The translations under genes and the position numbers were made by a program. Shown one piece after another: positions 17,076 to 25,288 of a stretch of 64,000 bases of DNA (its first letter is position 1; the number at the start of each line of letters is the position of its first letter). Source of the stretch: Microbacterium sp. LCT-H2. Its GTDB lineage: Bacteria > Actinomycetota > Actinomycetes > Actinomycetales > Microbacteriaceae. The notes under the pieces were generated by a model. The model made no database searches, was not told where the DNA came from, and saw only the letters and a program-made list of their open reading frames with translations. Where the stretch lies: assembly GCF_001866135.1 (NCBI RefSeq), contig NZ_MODW01000001.1, positions 620,001-684,000 on the forward strand. The letters run 5' to 3'.

Positions 17076-18364
17076 CCGCATCGACCACCGCGACACGACT
17101 CGACCGCCGGCGAGCTCCCGCCTCCCGGTGGGCACGCCTGCGCCGTTCCCGGTATCTGAAGCCGTACAACCGGCTCGCCGCTCTGGTCGTCGCGGGCAAC
17201 GCGCTCGCGTTCGCGCTCCTTCCGCAGCCGACACCGGAGCAGGCCTTCACTGCGGCCGGGATCAACGTGTTCGTCGCGGCGCTTGTCCGGCAGCAGTACG
17301 TCATCAACCTGCTCTTCCGCCTGGCGACCGGGGCACCCCACTCGCTCCCCCTGCGCACCCGGTGGGCGCTCGGCAAGATCTACAGCTTCGGCGGGGTGCA
17401 CGTCGGAGCAGCGATCGGCGCGACCGCCTGGTACGTCGTGTTCACCGTCGGCACCTTCGCCGCGAGCGCGTCCGCGCTGTTCCTGACGACCAGTTCTCTC
17501 GCCTCCCTCATCCTTCTATCGATGCTCGTCACCTCTCTTCCCTCTGCCCGCGCGCGCCACCACGACGCGTTCGAGCTCACTCACCGCTTCGGCGGGTGGA
17601 TGCTCCTCCTGCTCGTATGGGTGCAGACCATCGGCATGCTCGCGCAGACCCAGGCGACACCGGAGCAGTATCTCGGCTCCGCTCCGCTCTGGCTGCTCGC
17701 GGCGACGACCGTGAGCATCGCCCTCCCCTGGCTGCGGCTGCGTCGCGTGCCGGTCGAGATCGAGACACCCTCCGGGCATGTCGCGATCGCCCGCTTCGAC
17801 TACGGGGTCACGCCGTTCGCCGGATCGTCGACCGCGATCAGCCGCAGCCCGCTCCGGGAATGGCATGCGTTCGCCAACATCCCCGCGCCGGGGCAGTCCG
17901 GCTTCCGACTGGCGATCTCGCGCGCGGGCGACTGGACCAGTCGGCTCATCGATGACAAGCCCCGACACCTGTGGGTCAAGGGAATCCCGACCGCGGGAGT
18001 GGGCAACATCGACCGCCTCTTCACCAAGGTGGTCTGGGTCGCCACCGGCAGCGGCATCGGACCGTGCCTGCCTCATCTGCTCGCCCGCACCGCGCCCGCG
18101 CACCTCGTGTGGTCGGCGCGATCACCCGTCGAGACATACGGTCCGTCCCTCGTGACGGAGATCCGCGACGCGGTGCCTGACGCGCTGATTTGGGACACGC
18201 GAGCCGACGGCAAGCCAGATCTGCTCGCGCTGGTACGCCAGGCCGTCCGGACGAGCGGTGCCGAAGCCGTCATCTGCATCTCCAACGCCACCACCACCTG
18301 GTCCCTCGTCGAGGGACTCGAACGAGAGGGCCTCCCCGCCTTCGGAGCGATCTGGGACTCATGA
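17072..18364 (+). CDS. Six-helix membrane protein with ferredoxin-reductase-like cytoplasmic domain
   Basis: A 430-residue protein that looks like a reduced ferric-reductase/NADPH-oxidase. Six hydrophobic segments span about 34-222, with histidines at H110 (GGVH, helix 3) and H163/H164/H171 (HHDAFELTH, helix 5) that could ligate haem. The C-terminal half has a degenerate FAD motif EWHAFA (263-268; usual form HPFT) and a NAD(P)-binding VATGSGIGPCLP (323-334). Fungal TmpL proteins join an adenylation domain, six membrane helices and such a reductase domain in one chain; here the first two parts are separate coupled genes. Starts and stops overlap both neighbours by 4 bp (ATGA). Whether FAD or haem is really bound is uncertain. 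Confidence 0.7.
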   Translation: MTASTTATRLDRRRAPASRWARLRRSRYLKPYNRLAALVVAGNALAFALLPQPTPEQAFTAAGINVFVAALVRQQYVINLLFRLATGAPHSLPLRTRWALGKIYSFGGVHVGAAIGATAWYVVFTVGTFAASASALFLTTSSLASLILLSMLVTSLPSARARHHDAFELTHRFGGWMLLLLVWVQTIGMLAQTQATPEQYLGSAPLWLLAATTVSIALPWLRLRRVPVEIETPSGHVAIARFDYGVTPFAGSSTAISRSPLREWHAFANIPAPGQSGFRLAISRAGDWTSRLIDDKPRHLWVKGIPTAGVGNIDRLFTKVVWVATGSGIGPCLPHLLARTAPAHLVWSARSPVETYGPSLVTEIRDAVPDALIWDTRADGKPDLLALVRQAVRTSGAEAVICISNATTTWSLVEGLEREGLPAFGAIWDS

Positions 18365-19164
18365 AAACCATGTACGAGACCATCGACATCACCATCGCGA
18401 ATGCCGTGGCTCAGGTCCGGCTGTGCAGGCCGGAGCAGAGGAACGCACTGTCCGAGCTCATGATCACGGAGCTCGTGCATGCGGTCGACCACCTGGCCGG
18501 CCTCTCTCTCGCGGGCGTCGTGCTCAGCGGTTCCGGGACGGCTTTCTCCGCCGGTGCCGACCTCCGCGAGCTCCGCGCGGGGCGGGAATCGCTCGACCCC
18601 GGCGCCGCGGGGCGAGCCGTCGCGGAGCGGGCGAAGGGTCTGATGACGCTCATCGAGAGCGTCCCCTTCCCGACGATCGCCTGCGTACACGGCGCGGCGA
18701 TGGGCGGAGGCCTGGAGCTGGCGCTCGCCTGCGACACGATCTTCACCACTGCCGACTCGCGTTTCGCCCTGCCGGAGCCGACGCTCGGCCTCATTCCGGG
18801 GTTCGGCGGTGTGCGCCGACTCCTCGAACGGGTGGGCCCGGCCCTCGCGAGCGAGATGGTGATGATCGGTCGGACGCTCGACGGCAGTGAGGCGCTGACC
18901 CACGGGCTCGCGACACGTCTGGTCACGCCGGCGGCGCTGCAGCACGAGGCCCTCTCCGCCCTCACAGCAGGCAGGCCCCGCTCGCGGGCCGCGACCGCGC
19001 TGGCACGTTCCGCCTTGCGCGCAGCCGTCGCGGAGAGCCGCGCCGCAGCTTTCACCGAGGAGACCCGGCTGTACGGCGACGCGTTCGCGCTCGCCGACAG
19101 CAGGGACGGGATCGCGGCGTTCCTCGAGAAGCGCCCGCCGTCGTTCCCCACCGACAGCCTCTGA
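18361..19164 (+). CDS. Enoyl-CoA hydratase/isomerase family protein (crotonase fold)
   Basis: A 267-residue crotonase. Both oxyanion-hole segments are visible (GTAFSAGADLREL and GAAMGGGLELALACD) and the PEPTLGLIPGFGG region keeps the Glu found in hydratases. Members hydrate, isomerise or hydrolyse acyl-CoA thioesters; the substrate is not readable. The ATG at 18361 overlaps the upstream stop (ATGA). Third gene of the operon: with no CoA-ligase or carrier protein encoded, its thioester substrate would have to come from elsewhere or from the adenylating enzyme acting on CoA. Confidence 0.85.
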   Translation: MKTMYETIDITIANAVAQVRLCRPEQRNALSELMITELVHAVDHLAGLSLAGVVLSGSGTAFSAGADLRELRAGRESLDPGAAGRAVAERAKGLMTLIESVPFPTIACVHGAAMGGGLELALACDTIFTTADSRFALPEPTLGLIPGFGGVRRLLERVGPALASEMVMIGRTLDGSEALTHGLATRLVTPAALQHEALSALTAGRPRSRAATALARSALRAAVAESRAAAFTEETRLYGDAFALADSRDGIAAFLEKRPPSFPTDSL

Positions 19165-19170
19165 AACGTG

Positions 19171-19208
19171 GCCAGGGCCCGACTCGGCGCTGCGAGTCGG
19201 GCCCTGGC
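19171..19208. terminator. Bidirectional terminator hairpin
   Basis: A perfect 16-bp stem (GCCAGGGCCCGACTCG and complement) with a 6-nt loop lies between two convergent genes, the crotonase (ends 19164) and the coiled-coil gene (ends 19228). Confidence 0.85.
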
Positions 19209-19227
19209 TCCGGCACGGCGAAGGATG

Positions 19228-19918
19228 TCAGCTCTGGCCCGCGACGTTGTCGCGGGCGTCCTGCGCGCTGCTCTTCACCTCGTCGACGGCGTGGGTCGCG
19301 TCGTCGCGGACATGCGCAGCAGCGCCGGCGGCCTCCTCCTTGACGGCGGCGAAGGCCATCAGGCCCACCGCCAGCGGATTCCCCTGGGCCTTGGCGACGG
19401 TGTGCCGCCCCGCATCGGCGACCGAGGAGGAGGCATCGCCGAGCCAATCCCCGGCGTCGTCGGCAGCGCCCATGACCCGGTCGCCCCTCGAGCGCACGGC
19501 GCCCTTCATCATGAGTGCGCCGTATCCCGCCCCGCCGAGCATCCCCGCCCCGCCGCCGGCACGCGTGGCCGACTGCTTGAGCTCTGAGCAGCGACCCGGG
19601 GTCGCGGTCGCCGATCCAGCCGGCGATGCCCTGGATCCGCGTCGACGCCTGGCGAACGAGGTCGGCGGCCACACCGCCGTCGGAGCGCTCCGCCATCGTG
19701 CCCAGCTCCCCGCCCACGGAACGGAGTCCGTCCGCGACCCGGCGCTGCTGCGCCGCCGCTTGCTCCGACAGCTCCGTCTTGGTCTGGTGGTACAGGTCTC
19801 GCACCTGATCCTTCGCTTCGTGGGCGACGACGTCCGCGGCCTGGCCCTTCGCTGTGTCGGCGACGCCCGCGGCCTCGTGCGCGGCGGTCCGGACGGTGAC
19901 GCGGCTCACGGAGGGCAT
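19228..19918 (-). pseudogene. Frameshifted Ala-rich coiled-coil stress-type protein
   Basis: Two adjacent reading frames together make one plausible protein of about 230 residues. The N-terminal part (from MPSVSRVTVRTAAHEAAG to IAGWIGDRDPGSLL) is an amphipathic, LEA-like helical region; the C-terminal part continues ELKQSATRAGGGAGMLGGAG through AHVRDDATHAVDEVK to the stop at 19228. They join near 19585 only if one base is removed (or two added) in the run CTGCTCAGAGCTC read on the minus strand. Similar actinobacterial proteins carry a short membrane segment (here GGGAGMLGGAGYGALMM and AVGLMAFAAVK) and repeated helical heptads. It is either a recent mutation or an assembly error. The start at 19918 is tentative. 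Confidence 0.6.
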
Positions 19919-19968
19919 TACCGTGCCAGGACTCCGCACGGTTGCCGCACCCGCCTACGATGGGGGCC

Positions 19969-20574
19969 ATGGCCGACAAGCCGCAGTGGCTCATCCGCGA
20001 AGACGCGAGCGTTCCGGTGCTCGTCGCGCTCGCGCTGCGCCAGCTGCTGGGCATCAGGGCGCCGCTGGACCTTCCGTCCCTCCGCGACCTCTCGGTGCGT
20101 GCCCCCGATGCGGCGGATGCCCCGCCCGAGGTCGAAGCGCAGTGGCAGGGGTACTGGGACATGACCGTGGAGCCCCGGGCTCATCACTCCGGTGTGCCCC
20201 TGGAACTGATCGACGGCTTCGACACCCTGGTGGCCCTCCCGGCGAGCGGCGCCGAGGCGCTCTCCGCCGCGATCCGGCCGCATGCCGGAACCGCCCTCCG
20301 GTACGCCACCGCCGCGCACGACCGGTACGTCGGGTCGATGAAGAGCCACACCGGCGGGGACGCCTACCGGGCGTACGCGAGCGCGATCGCGGAGTTCGAG
20401 CGTGACATCGGACGCCGCGCGCACTCGTTCGAGCTGAACGTGCAGGTGCTGCCGCTGTCCCAGCGCGGGATCTGGTGGATCGGCGACCTCACGGTCGCGG
20501 TGACCGACGGGCTCCGCCGGGACGTCGTGGCCTTCGACTCCGCCATCCGGCCGGTGATCGCCGAGCTCGCCTAG
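19969..20574 (+). CDS. Conserved actinobacterial protein of unknown function
   Basis: 201 residues, soluble, with no motif I recognise. It has a Pro/Asp-rich region (about 30-60), a charged helical middle and a C-terminal WWIGDLTVAVTDGLRRD segment. TACGAT at 19956-19961 followed by 7 nt before the ATG fits a leaderless transcript and decides the start over the earlier in-frame ATGs at 19942 and 19960. It overlaps the convergent membrane-protein gene by 4 bp at its 3' end. Confidence 0.7.
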   Translation: MADKPQWLIREDASVPVLVALALRQLLGIRAPLDLPSLRDLSVRAPDAADAPPEVEAQWQGYWDMTVEPRAHHSGVPLELIDGFDTLVALPASGAEALSAAIRPHAGTALRYATAAHDRYVGSMKSHTGGDAYRAYASAIAEFERDIGRRAHSFELNVQVLPLSQRGIWWIGDLTVAVTDGLRRDVVAFDSAIRPVIAELA

Positions 20575-20906
20575 GAGGGGTCGGTCGTCGTGTCGTCCTC
20601 GTCGACCACGGTCTCCCGGTCGACCCTCACGACGCGGTCATGGCGGCGGGCGATCCGCTCGAGGATGAGGCCTGCCACGCCACCCAGCGCCAGCCCGATC
20701 GGCACGGTCCACAGCAGCAGGAAGCCGAAGACCTGACCAGGCGGGTAGACGACGTCGAGCGCCTGCGACTGCTCGAAGCTGCCGACCATCGTGAGGATGC
20801 CGGCGGCGATGACGCCCAGCACGACCCCGATGCCCATGAGCACGCCGTACCGCGGCACACGGCGCACGGTCGCTTCGACGGTCTGGTGGGTGTCGTGGGA
20901 GGGCAT
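20571..20906 (-). CDS. Small integral membrane protein, unknown function
   Basis: 111 residues with two or three hydrophobic segments (YGVLMGIGVVLGVIAAGILT, GQVFGFLLLWTVPIGLALGG) and an acidic cytoplasmic tail ending DEDDTTTDPS. The C-terminal part of the second segment (GLALGGVAGLILERIARRHDR) is typical of small actinobacterial membrane proteins annotated only as hypothetical. GACAAT 6 nt before the ATG suggests leaderless transcription. Its stop overlaps the convergent upstream gene by 4 bp. Confidence 0.72.
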   Translation of the reverse strand: MPSHDTHQTVEATVRRVPRYGVLMGIGVVLGVIAAGILTMVGSFEQSQALDVVYPPGQVFGFLLLWTVPIGLALGGVAGLILERIARRHDRVVRVDRETVVDEDDTTTDPS

Positions 20907-20948
20907 GCCTCCATTGTCCCACCCTCTGCGGGCGTACGCAGCCGCACA

Positions 20949-20987
20949 CGGAACCGCCCTCCCCGATCACCGGGGAGGGCGGTTCCG
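20949..20987 (-). terminator. Terminator after the haem-binding surface protein gene
   Basis: A perfect 17-bp stem (arms 20949-20965 and 20971-20987, loop ATCAC) lies 14 bp downstream of the htaA stop codon. Confidence 0.85.
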
Positions 20988-21000
20988 ATAGCCGCCGGAC

Positions 21001-24000
21001 TCAGACCTCGGTCGTCGTCTCGGCCGGCTCCCCCCTCCGAGTGCGACGCACGATCAGTACCCCGCCCGTCGCGGCCAGCGCCACGACCACCAGACCGCCC
21101 ACGATCCAGGGCCACACCGGAGCTTCCTCGGTGGCGACCGGCGCGCTGATCGCGGTCACCGCCGCGTCCGCCTCGGCCTCTGACTCGGGCTCCTCGTCGG
21201 CGGGAGTGCCGCAGGCGCCGTCGACCGGGATCACGGCGGAGACCGGGTCGAGCTCCTCGCCCGCCTCATACGTGCCGAACGCGGAGGCACCGGCCGGGGT
21301 CAGCGTCGTGGGAACCGCATCGAGGGTCAGCGCGCCGTCGACGACGGCGGCGTCCGCGAGGGCGAACTCGGCGAGACGCACGCCCTCTTGCGCCACGGCC
21401 TCCCCGGCCTGAGTGGTCCCGGTCACGTCGAACACGAGGTAGCCGGTGTCGCCCGCGAGCTCGACCCGCGCGTTCGCCAGCGTCGTGTTCAGCGCCCCGT
21501 CGTGGCCCGTGAAGGTGATGCTGCCGCCGTAGGCGACCAGACCCGTGCGCGCCTCGTCATCCAGCGAACCGGTGCCGTTCGTCCACACGAAGGCGGGGTA
21601 CTCGTAGGTGACGTCGGTGAGCGTCCAGCCGCCCCGCGCGATGCCCTCGATGTACGTGCGGAACGACTCCTTGTAGCCCCAGTGCAGGGTCGCCCCCTCG
21701 ACCGTGCACACGCCGATCTCCGCGGTCGCTCTGGTGAGCGTGAACGCGAGACCGCGATCGACCGAACCCTGGAAGGTGAGCGTGTGCGCGCCGTCGGCGA
21801 GCGTGGCCGGGAGGGCACCCGACCACGTCGCGACCCCCGCCGCATCGGCCGTCACCGTGCCGAGCAGCACGGGGGTCGAGTACACGACCACCTTGATGCC
21901 CTCCTCATTCGCACGGAAGCCGGCGGCGGAGACCGTGGCCGTCTTCCCGGCGGCGAGCGCGGCGAGGTTCTCCTCGTCGACCTCGATGCCGGCCGCCGTC
22001 GGCGCGGTCGTCGGGAGCGTGGCCTTCGGGACGACCGCGGCCGCCGCGACCGTTCCCGTCGTGCCCGACGGAGCGGCGGCGACGGAGCCGATCGTGAACG
22101 AGACGGGGGCGAGCGTGGTGCCGTACCCCGAGAGCACGCGGTCGCGTCCGGCGTCCGTGAGGGCGGCAGGTGCCGCCGTGTAGGTGACGGCGCCACCGGC
22201 GGACGTGCGGACGGCGCGGGAGAGGTCGAGGGTCGCGAACGGCACCTGCGCACCCCCGCTCGTCACGAACAGCGTGGCGGAGGACGCCGAGGTGAGCCGG
22301 ATCATCGGATCGGCGACCGTGACGTCGAGCACCCCGTGGTGGCCGGTGAAGCGCACAGCGCCGCGGTAGACGACACTGCCGCGTCCGGAAGCCGCGTCGA
22401 AGTCGCCGCCCACGGTCTGCCCGAACTGGAACTGGCCGCCGGACCGCGTGGCGCCCCCGGATACGGTGATCGCTCCCTGGGCGATCGGTCCGGTGATGTA
22501 GTTCGTGAACGAGGACGAGATGGCCCAGCGCAGCGACCCCCCGGGGACGGTCGCGGCCGGCTTCGTCGGCGTCACCGGGGGCTTCGGCGTGACTGGGGGC
22601 TTCGGCTCGGTCGGCTTCTCACCGAGGAGTGCGCGCCACTGCGCGTCGGTGACGGTGACGGTGGAGCGTGCGTAGATGGTGTCCGCGTTCGGCATCGTGT
22701 GCTGCTGCCAGACGATCACCTCGTAGGCCTTCGACCGGTCGAGAGCACTCGCGGCCGCGGTCAGGTCGGCGCTGAAGCCGCCGCCGGTGATGCCGCGCAC
22801 GTACTGCATCGCGAGGAAGCCGCCTCCGGCGGTGACGTCGGCCTCCGTACCTTTCTCGATCAGCGCGGCGTAGGCACCGGTGACGGCACCGAGCTTCGTC
22901 GCCGCGGCCGTGACCGTGAGGCCGTCCTCGGCCGTCGCCGCGGTCACGGTGGTCGTCAGCCCCGAGGCGATGCGGTAGTCCAGAGCGACGCTGCGCTCCT
23001 GGTCGGCGTTGACGACACCGCCTGCCGGGTAGGTGTACACGCCGTAGGAGCCGGGCGTCGCCGGGGTGTCCTTGAGCGTGAGCGTGACCTGGAACGAGCC
23101 GTCGGGCGAGATGTCCACCCACTGTGCGCGGATCGCACCCTGGTACTGCGCCGGGACCTGGGTCAGCACATCCTCGGCGAGCGCCCAGGCCTGAGCACCG
23201 ACCGAACGCGCCGAGGACGACGCCCCCTGCGAGGGCTGCCACGTCGCGGCGAAGTTGCCGAAGACCACATAGGCGCCCTGGGGCAGGTTCGACGGGATCG
23301 GGACGCCGCGTCCGCCGACGTTCGCGGTCGGGTCGTATCCGGTGCCCTTGACGACGATCGCGTCGCCCGCCTGAAGGCGAGCGCCCGCAGCGGGCGTGGT
23401 GCCGTCGGCGAGGAACACCTCGATGGCGGCTTCGGCCGGCGCCGGCTCCGTCTCACCCGGGGCCGTCTCCCCCGGCTCCGTCTCACCCGGAGTCGTCTCC
23501 CCGGGCTCGGTCTCGCCCGGCTCCGTCTCGCCCGGCGCGGTGGGCGTCGTTCCGAAGATCGTGTCCCACTGCTCCGGCGTCACCGTGACGTCGCCGCGGC
23601 CGTAGATCGTGGCGGCTGACGGCGCGGAGTGCTGCTGCCAGACGAGCACCTCGTACGTCTTCGTCCGGTCCAGGGACGCGTTTGGCGCCTGCAGCGTGAA
23701 GGACGTGGCCCCCTGCTGCACGCTCGGGAAGGGCAGCGCGAACGCGGCGTAGCCGCCGCCGGCGGAGACGCCGCTCTCGGTACCCGACACGATCAGGGCG
23801 GCGTAGACGCCCGTCACGTCCGGCAGACCGTCGGCCCGCACCTGCACGGTGAGGCCGGTGGTGTCGGCGGACGACACCGCCGCGGTGACGGTCGCCGCGG
23901 TCGCGTGGGCCGGTGGGCCGACCATCGCCCCGGCGGCGACGAGGACGAGGGAGACGAGGGCGGCGAGCAGGACACGCAGGCGCGTGCTCACTGATGGGGT

Positions 24001-24018
24001 GTGTGCTGTGGCGTTCAC
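21001..24018 (-). CDS. htaA: HtaA-like cell-surface haem-binding protein
   Basis: Surface receptor expected to capture haem and pass it to the divergent HmuTUV importer. The 1005-residue protein has a signal peptide (about 1-40), N-terminal beta domains that recur (VTGVYAALI / VTGAYAALI and KTYEVLVWQQH / KAYEVIVWQQH, about 50-155 and 360-460), a GETEPGETEPGETTP-type repeat linker (about 165-200), two HtaA domains (about 500-660, LRWAISSSFTNYITG; and about 775-945, LHWGYKESFRTYIEG), and a C-terminal membrane helix with RRTRRGE tail and no sortase motif. Family haem-binding uses Tyr/His near these starts; FRTYIEG and TGHHG/TGHDG are present. A DtxR box lies 77 bp upstream. Confidence 0.88.
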   Translation of the reverse strand: MNATAHTPSVSTRLRVLLAALVSLVLVAAGAMVGPPAHATAATVTAAVSSADTTGLTVQVRADGLPDVTGVYAALIVSGTESGVSAGGGYAAFALPFPSVQQGATSFTLQAPNASLDRTKTYEVLVWQQHSAPSAATIYGRGDVTVTPEQWDTIFGTTPTAPGETEPGETEPGETTPGETEPGETAPGETEPAPAEAAIEVFLADGTTPAAGARLQAGDAIVVKGTGYDPTANVGGRGVPIPSNLPQGAYVVFGNFAATWQPSQGASSSARSVGAQAWALAEDVLTQVPAQYQGAIRAQWVDISPDGSFQVTLTLKDTPATPGSYGVYTYPAGGVVNADQERSVALDYRIASGLTTTVTAATAEDGLTVTAAATKLGAVTGAYAALIEKGTEADVTAGGGFLAMQYVRGITGGGFSADLTAAASALDRSKAYEVIVWQQHTMPNADTIYARSTVTVTDAQWRALLGEKPTEPKPPVTPKPPVTPTKPAATVPGGSLRWAISSSFTNYITGPIAQGAITVSGGATRSGGQFQFGQTVGGDFDAASGRGSVVYRGAVRFTGHHGVLDVTVADPMIRLTSASSATLFVTSGGAQVPFATLDLSRAVRTSAGGAVTYTAAPAALTDAGRDRVLSGYGTTLAPVSFTIGSVAAAPSGTTGTVAAAAVVPKATLPTTAPTAAGIEVDEENLAALAAGKTATVSAAGFRANEEGIKVVVYSTPVLLGTVTADAAGVATWSGALPATLADGAHTLTFQGSVDRGLAFTLTRATAEIGVCTVEGATLHWGYKESFRTYIEGIARGGWTLTDVTYEYPAFVWTNGTGSLDDEARTGLVAYGGSITFTGHDGALNTTLANARVELAGDTGYLVFDVTGTTQAGEAVAQEGVRLAEFALADAAVVDGALTLDAVPTTLTPAGASAFGTYEAGEELDPVSAVIPVDGACGTPADEEPESEAEADAAVTAISAPVATEEAPVWPWIVGGLVVVALAATGGVLIVRRTRRGEPAETTTEV

Positions 24019-24094
24019 GGTTCTCCGCGGCCCGCGGGGCGCGATCGATCGTGCGCTCCCGGCGGTGCCGCACGGCAGTCGGGCGAAGGTGGAG

Positions 24095-24113
24095 TTTGGT
24101 TAGGCTTGGCTAA
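24095..24113. promoter_or_regulatory. DtxR/IdeR iron box upstream of htaA
   Basis: TTTGGTTAGGCTTGGCTAA matches the DtxR consensus TTAGGTTAGGCTAACCTAA at about 15 of 19 positions and sits in the divergent htaA/hmuT promoter region. Confidence 0.7.
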
Positions 24114-24163
24114 GCAAGCCGCCGATCCTGAGCGTAGAGGGGCGCCGGTGAGGGCGTCAAGTT

Positions 24164-24182
24164 TTAGGATAGCCTTGCCTAA
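24164..24182. promoter_or_regulatory. DtxR/IdeR iron box over the hmuT promoter
   Basis: TTAGGATAGCCTTGCCTAA matches the DtxR consensus at about 15 of 19 positions. It covers the likely -10 TAGCCT (24170-24175) and ends on the first base of the hmuT start codon, so bound repressor would block a leaderless transcript directly. Confidence 0.75.
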
Positions 24183-25288
24183 TGCGACGCGCTCCTGCCC
24201 TGCTTCTCGCCGCCGCGCTGGCTCTCGGACTGGCCTCCTGCGCCGGGTCGGACTCCGGTCCCGCGCAGACCCCTGTCGTCGACGACGCCTGCCCACAGGC
24301 CTCGACCCCTCTCGCGGATCTCGATCTGGTCGCCGACGTGCGTGAGGCCACGGGGCCCTCGACCGCATGCCTCGCGAGTCACGCGGTCGCCCCCGTCGAC
24401 GACGACACCGCCCCGTCGCTCCCGGTCACCGTGACCGACAGCGAAGGCCGCGAGGTCGAGATCACGGATGTCGAGCGCATCCTCCCGATCGACATCTCCG
24501 GCACGATCGCCGCCACGGTGTTCGCGCTCGGGCTCGGCGATCAGGTCGTCGGGCGCGACGCGTCCACGCAGTTCCCCGGTACCGAGGACCTTCCGGTCGT
24601 CACCAAGACCGGGCACACGCTCAGCCCGGAGGCGATCCTCGAGCTGGCCCCGACCGTCGTCCTCACCGACTCCACGATCGGCCCGAAGGAGGTCCGCCAG
24701 CAGCTGCGGGATGCGAGCATCGCGGTCGTGGTCATCTCCAGCGACCGACGGATCGACACCACCGCCGCGCTCGTGACGGAGATCGCCACGGCCCTCGGCG
24801 TCCCGACGCGCGGCACGGCGCTCAGCGCCCGCCTCGACGCCGAGCTCGACGCCGCCATCGCGGAGATCGCCGACGTCACCCCGTCCGCCGCGGCGGACCG
24901 CGCCCGCATGCTCTTCCTGTACGTACGCGGGAGCGCCAACGTGTACTACATCTTCGGCGAGGACTCCGGGGCGGACTCCCTCATCGATGCGGTCGGCGGT
25001 GTCGACGTCGCGGAGGAGATCGGCTGGGAGGGCATGAAGCCGATGACCGCGGAAGCACTCGTCGCCGCGCAGCCCGACGTACTCGTGATGATGACGGACG
25101 GGTTGGAATCGGTGGGCGGCGTCGACGGGCTCCTCGAACGCATCCCCGCCATCGCCGAGACCCCCGCAGGAGCACATCGCCGCGTGATCGACATGGCGGA
25201 CGCCGAGATCCTCAGCTTCGGCCCCCGGTCGGCCGACGTGATCAGCGCCCTCGCGCGGGCCCTGTACGCGCCGGAAGCGGCCTCGTGA
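24182..25288 (+). CDS. hmuT: Haem ABC transporter substrate-binding lipoprotein
   Basis: Lipoprotein that delivers haem to the HmuUV permease. The 368 residues begin with a lipoprotein signal (LALGLASC, lipidated Cys at about 20), then a linker and a class III binding-protein fold (VEITDVERILPIDISGTIAATVFALGLGDQVVG; RVIDMADAEILSFGPRSADVI). A Tyr-rich segment (YVRGSANVYYIFGEDSG) resembles haem-site loops of the family. TAGCCT 6 nt before the ATG suggests leaderless transcription under a DtxR box. Its stop overlaps the permease start (GTGA). Confidence 0.88.
   Translation: MRRAPALLLAAALALGLASCAGSDSGPAQTPVVDDACPQASTPLADLDLVADVREATGPSTACLASHAVAPVDDDTAPSLPVTVTDSEGREVEITDVERILPIDISGTIAATVFALGLGDQVVGRDASTQFPGTEDLPVVTKTGHTLSPEAILELAPTVVLTDSTIGPKEVRQQLRDASIAVVVISSDRRIDTTAALVTEIATALGVPTRGTALSARLDAELDAAIAEIADVTPSAAADRARMLFLYVRGSANVYYIFGEDSGADSLIDAVGGVDVAEEIGWEGMKPMTAEALVAAQPDVLVMMTDGLESVGGVDGLLERIPAIAETPAGAHRRVIDMADAEILSFGPRSADVISALARALYAPEAAS

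Noticed and set aside
21001..24018. Sortase signal at the end of the HtaA-like protein
   Set aside because: LAATGG within the helix (VALAATGGVLIV) lies inside the membrane segment, not before it, so it is not a sorting motif.
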